Source: an uncultured Bacillota bacterium (GTDB lineage Bacteria; Bacillota; Clostridia; Tissierellales; Tissierellaceae). Taken from it: a stretch of DNA of 7,856 nucleotides. Shown piece by piece: positions 6,456-7,856 of this stretch; positions within the stretch are counted from its first letter, which is position 1, and every line of letters starts with the position of its first letter. The notes beneath the pieces were generated by a model, which did not search any database, was not told the DNA's origin, and was given only the letters and a program-made list of their open reading frames with translations. A program made the translations under genes and the position numbers. The stretch spans positions 1-7,856 of the forward strand of contig CALGAG010000094.1 of the NCBI GenBank assembly GCA_937951995.1, in the 5' to 3' direction.

Positions 6456-7268
6456 ATGATACTGAGACGTGGCAGCCGGGGGGAATATGTAAAGAAACTT
6501 CAACGGTTATTAGCTATCCCTGTGGACGGTATCTTTGGACCTCAAACCGAAAGTAAGGTAAGGATATTCCAAAGACAGAACGGCTTATTAATAGATGGTA
6601 TTGTAGGAACCCAAACATGGAACAGGCTTCAACATTATGATGTGCCACCGGAGCCTGTTCCATCCCTGGGCTATAGAAAAATAGCCTCCACTCATGTTAT
6701 AACCATAGGTCCTGAGTATTTAGGAAATAGCATTCAAGACAGACGTGCCGATAGAATCCCTCTTCCAAGCTTCATGACTGGGGGATTCCAATGGCATCAT
6801 GCAGATGGAGTGACTTACCCATTAGGAATTATAGTGCATGATGGAAAAGTGATCAGTGACAGACAGCCTCATGGAAAGCCCGCAGGAACATTCATAATCT
6901 ATTGGGATGGTTCTGTGGCAGTCAAAGAACTGCTGTCAATTCAAGGAGAAAAGAATGTAAAGTTTGCAGTATCAGGGTGTAGCATCTTGCCAAGAATTAA
7001 TATGGTTTCAGCTGGGTTCACAGGACCTTTCGCTGATATTGGCAGGTCAGCCCCTCGTCCTATGATGGGGTATAATCCGACCACAGGAAGAGTTGTATTG
7101 GCAGTGAGACCCAGTACCACAATACAAAGAGCCCAAGATACTCTGAAGAATCTGGGGTGTGATCGAGGAATCACCTTAGATGCAGGAGGAAGTACAATAT
7201 TAAAAGTAGATGACTCTATTCGCTACCGGACAACCAGAAGACTGTATTCAGTCATAACCTGGAGATAG
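6456..7268 (+). CDS. Peptidoglycan-binding domain fused to NAGPA-type phosphodiester glycosidase
   Basis: This is a 270-aa protein from the preferred start, one base after the M15 gene stops. Residues ~3-60 are a PG_binding_1 module, seen in LRRGSRGEYVKKLQRLL, VDGIFGPQTESKVRIFQ and IDGIVGTQTWNRLQ. A Pro-rich linker (~62-70) leads to a C-terminal domain (~75-270) with marks of the NAGPA (DUF2233, phosphodiester glycosidase) family: a FMTGGFQW strand-turn, RSAPRPMMGYN (197-207), GITLDAGGSTILKVD (238-252) and TTRRLYSVI (259-267). Named family members remove alpha-GlcNAc from a phosphodiester; exact catalytic residues are not assigned here, but Asp242 lies in the most conserved motif. There is no signal peptide, so export probably depends on the holin. 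Substrates could include GlcNAc-phosphodiester bonds in wall teichoic acid or its linkage to peptidoglycan; this is inference. It might instead act mainly as a binding partner of the M15 peptidase. Confidence 0.85.
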   Translation: MILRRGSRGEYVKKLQRLLAIPVDGIFGPQTESKVRIFQRQNGLLIDGIVGTQTWNRLQHYDVPPEPVPSLGYRKIASTHVITIGPEYLGNSIQDRRADRIPLPSFMTGGFQWHHADGVTYPLGIIVHDGKVISDRQPHGKPAGTFIIYWDGSVAVKELLSIQGEKNVKFAVSGCSILPRINMVSAGFTGPFADIGRSAPRPMMGYNPTTGRVVLAVRPSTTIQRAQDTLKNLGCDRGITLDAGGSTILKVDDSIRYRTTRRLYSVITWR

Positions 7269-7273
7269 GGGGT
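7267..7273 (+). promoter_or_regulatory. Shine-Dalgarno overlapping a stop codon, before the holin-like gene
   Basis: AGGGGGT overlaps the TAG stop (7266-7268) of the glycosidase gene and ends four bases before the ATG at 7278. It supports the 7278 start over a second in-frame ATG at 7296. Confidence 0.6.
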
Positions 7274-7277
7274 AATT

Positions 7278-7667
7278 ATGATAAGAGATTTAATAATGGC
7301 TAATTGGCTTATGCTTCTGATTGTGGTTTTATTTGTAATAATCTTGGCTTTGCTCTATAAATCAGGTAAGAAAGAGGAAGTGAAAAGAATTGTCAAGTCT
7401 CTGGTCATACAAGCTGAAAAGACTCTTGGTTCAGGGACTGGTGAGTTGAAGTATGTGCTGGTTGTTGAACGTCTGTATTATGTAATGCCCTCTCTGTTGA
7501 GATTCCTTTACACTAAGAAAGAGATTGATGATTTTATTATAGATGCTGTTGACTGGTTAAAAGAATACCTACGTGAAGGGCATGACCTATTGGGGTATGA
7601 AACAGAGATACTATTAAACTGTCCAATTGAGGGGATGAATATTGATGGGGACTTCAAGCTGCTTTGA
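7278..7667 (+). CDS. Probable holin (LL-H-like, one membrane segment)
   Basis: This 129-aa protein has one strong membrane segment at ~9-27 (NWLMLLIVVLFVIILALLY), followed at once by Lys28, Lys31 and Lys32. That predicts an external N-terminus and a cytoplasmic C-terminal body. The body carries VIQAEKTLGSGTGELKYV (43-60), P71, and YTKKEIDDFIIDAVDWLKEYL (78-98). This arrangement, membrane helix then A-E-K-x-L-G-S-G-x-G-x-x-K then a helix ending in a V-x-x-L-K pattern, matches what I know of the LL-H-type phage holin superfamily in Bacillota phages. The tail (~100-129) is polar and unmatched. It would form the membrane lesion that releases the two signal-less wall enzymes encoded upstream. Many proteins of this group lack experimental proof of holin activity, and a membrane-anchored accessory protein is possible. 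Confidence 0.75.
   Translation: MIRDLIMANWLMLLIVVLFVIILALLYKSGKKEEVKRIVKSLVIQAEKTLGSGTGELKYVLVVERLYYVMPSLLRFLYTKKEIDDFIIDAVDWLKEYLREGHDLLGYETEILLNCPIEGMNIDGDFKLL
7629..7634 (+). promoter_or_regulatory. Shine-Dalgarno for the last small gene
   Basis: GAGGGG lies inside the 3' end of the holin-like gene, ten bases before the ATG at 7645. Spacing is slightly long but within the range Bacillota ribosomes use. Confidence 0.5.
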
Positions 7668-7803
7668 TAAGGAAGCCTATTACAAATATGTGAGAGACCT
7701 CGTCGATAAATACGAGAAGAAAGAGATAATGGAGATACAAATCATGGGATATGGGGAATGGATGGAAAAACAGCGTGAACTGACACACGAGGATTCGATT
7801 TAA
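7645..7803 (+). CDS. Small protein of unknown function after the holin (52 aa)
   Basis: The ATG at 7645 starts a frame that closes with TAA at 7801-7803 and overlaps the holin-like gene by 23 bases. The product begins MGTSSCFDKEAYYKYVRDL and continues VDKYEKKEIMEIQIMGYGEW before a charged end (MEKQRELTHEDSI). It is charged, helical and aromatic-rich, with one Cys and no membrane segment. Its helical amino-acid make-up, GAGGGG signal and tight overlap are typical of a genuine small phage gene, and no other frame explains this stretch. Its place at the end of the lysis cassette could suggest a lysis regulator such as an antiholin, but this is only positional. Alternative in-frame starts (GTG 7690, ATG 7729) would shorten it. 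Confidence 0.65.
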   Translation: MGTSSCFDKEAYYKYVRDLVDKYEKKEIMEIQIMGYGEWMEKQRELTHEDSI

Positions 7804-7814
7804 GGGGCCTTAAA
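7799..7814. terminator. Small inverted repeat after the last gene, possible weak terminator
   Basis: TTTAAGG (7799-7805) and CCTTAAA (7808-7814) are perfect inverted copies separated by GG. As RNA this would fold as six pairs around a four-base loop (GGGC), followed by AUGUUUU. The stem is AU-rich and short and the U tract is interrupted, so any terminator would be weak. It overlaps the TAA stop of the 52-aa gene. Confidence 0.3.
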
Positions 7815-7856
7815 ATGTTTTGCCATACCATTGTATACCCGTAATTGCAAGGGTTT
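7804..7856. other. Only gene-free stretch: 3' end of the window
   Basis: No open frame of note begins here on the + strand. The stretch holds the right arm of the inverted repeat, two copies of ATACC exactly ten bases apart (7825-7829 and 7835-7839), a TTGCAA palindrome (7845-7850), and ACCC (7837-7840) opposite GGGT (7851-7854) followed by TT at the window edge. The last pair could be the start of a terminator hairpin whose T tract is cut off, or part of a recombination or protein-binding site. No sigma-70 promoter with proper spacing was found. Confidence 0.4.

Noticed and set aside
1..7856. CRISPR array, tRNA gene, insertion sequence or internal promoter
   Set aside because: No regularly spaced direct repeats, cloverleaf-like stretch, transposase motif or properly spaced -35/-10 pair between genes could be found by eye.

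Overview
The window looks like the late (virion plus lysis) region of a bacteriophage or prophage that infects a Gram-positive bacterium of the Bacillota, possibly a Clostridia-type host. This rests on four things. Every gene lies on the + strand with almost no space between genes. Ribosome-binding sites of the AGGAGG type are very strong. The lysis genes carry modules typical of Bacillota phages (M15 peptidase, PG-binding module, LL-H-like holin). The base composition is moderately AT-rich. No integrase, portal, terminase or capsid gene is inside the window, so lytic versus prophage state cannot be decided.

Layout from left to right. Positions 1-21 are probably the last codons of an upstream gene. 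30-689 encodes a small Ser/Thr-rich protein with a fibronectin-III-like front half and a compact tail-appendage-like C-terminal domain. 700-999 and 999-1178 encode two small proteins of unknown function; the second is only 59 aa. 1135-2658 encodes a Gln-rich 507-aa protein with a probable copper-amine-oxidase-N-like head module and a hendecad (11-residue) coiled-coil repeat. 2672-5956 encodes a giant, mostly helical 1094-aa protein. The last two proteins look like internal virion (ejection) proteins of a short-tailed phage, though neither can be assigned with certainty.

The lysis cassette follows. 5978-6454 is an M15-type zinc peptidoglycan peptidase. 6456-7268 is a peptidoglycan-binding domain fused to a NAGPA-type phosphodiester glycosidase domain. 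7278-7667 is a small one-pass membrane protein, probably a holin. 7645-7803 is a 52-aa unknown that overlaps the holin. Neither wall enzyme has a signal peptide, which fits holin-dependent release.

All genes appear to be co-transcribed and probably translationally coupled: several stop codons sit inside the next gene's Shine-Dalgarno sequence and two gene pairs overlap. No promoter was found inside the window. Only the last ~53 bases lack a gene; they hold a small inverted repeat, a spaced direct repeat, and the possible start of a second hairpin. The most unusual items are the PG-binding/NAGPA fusion as a phage lysis enzyme, the hendecad-bearing protein paired with the giant protein, and the small overlapping genes.
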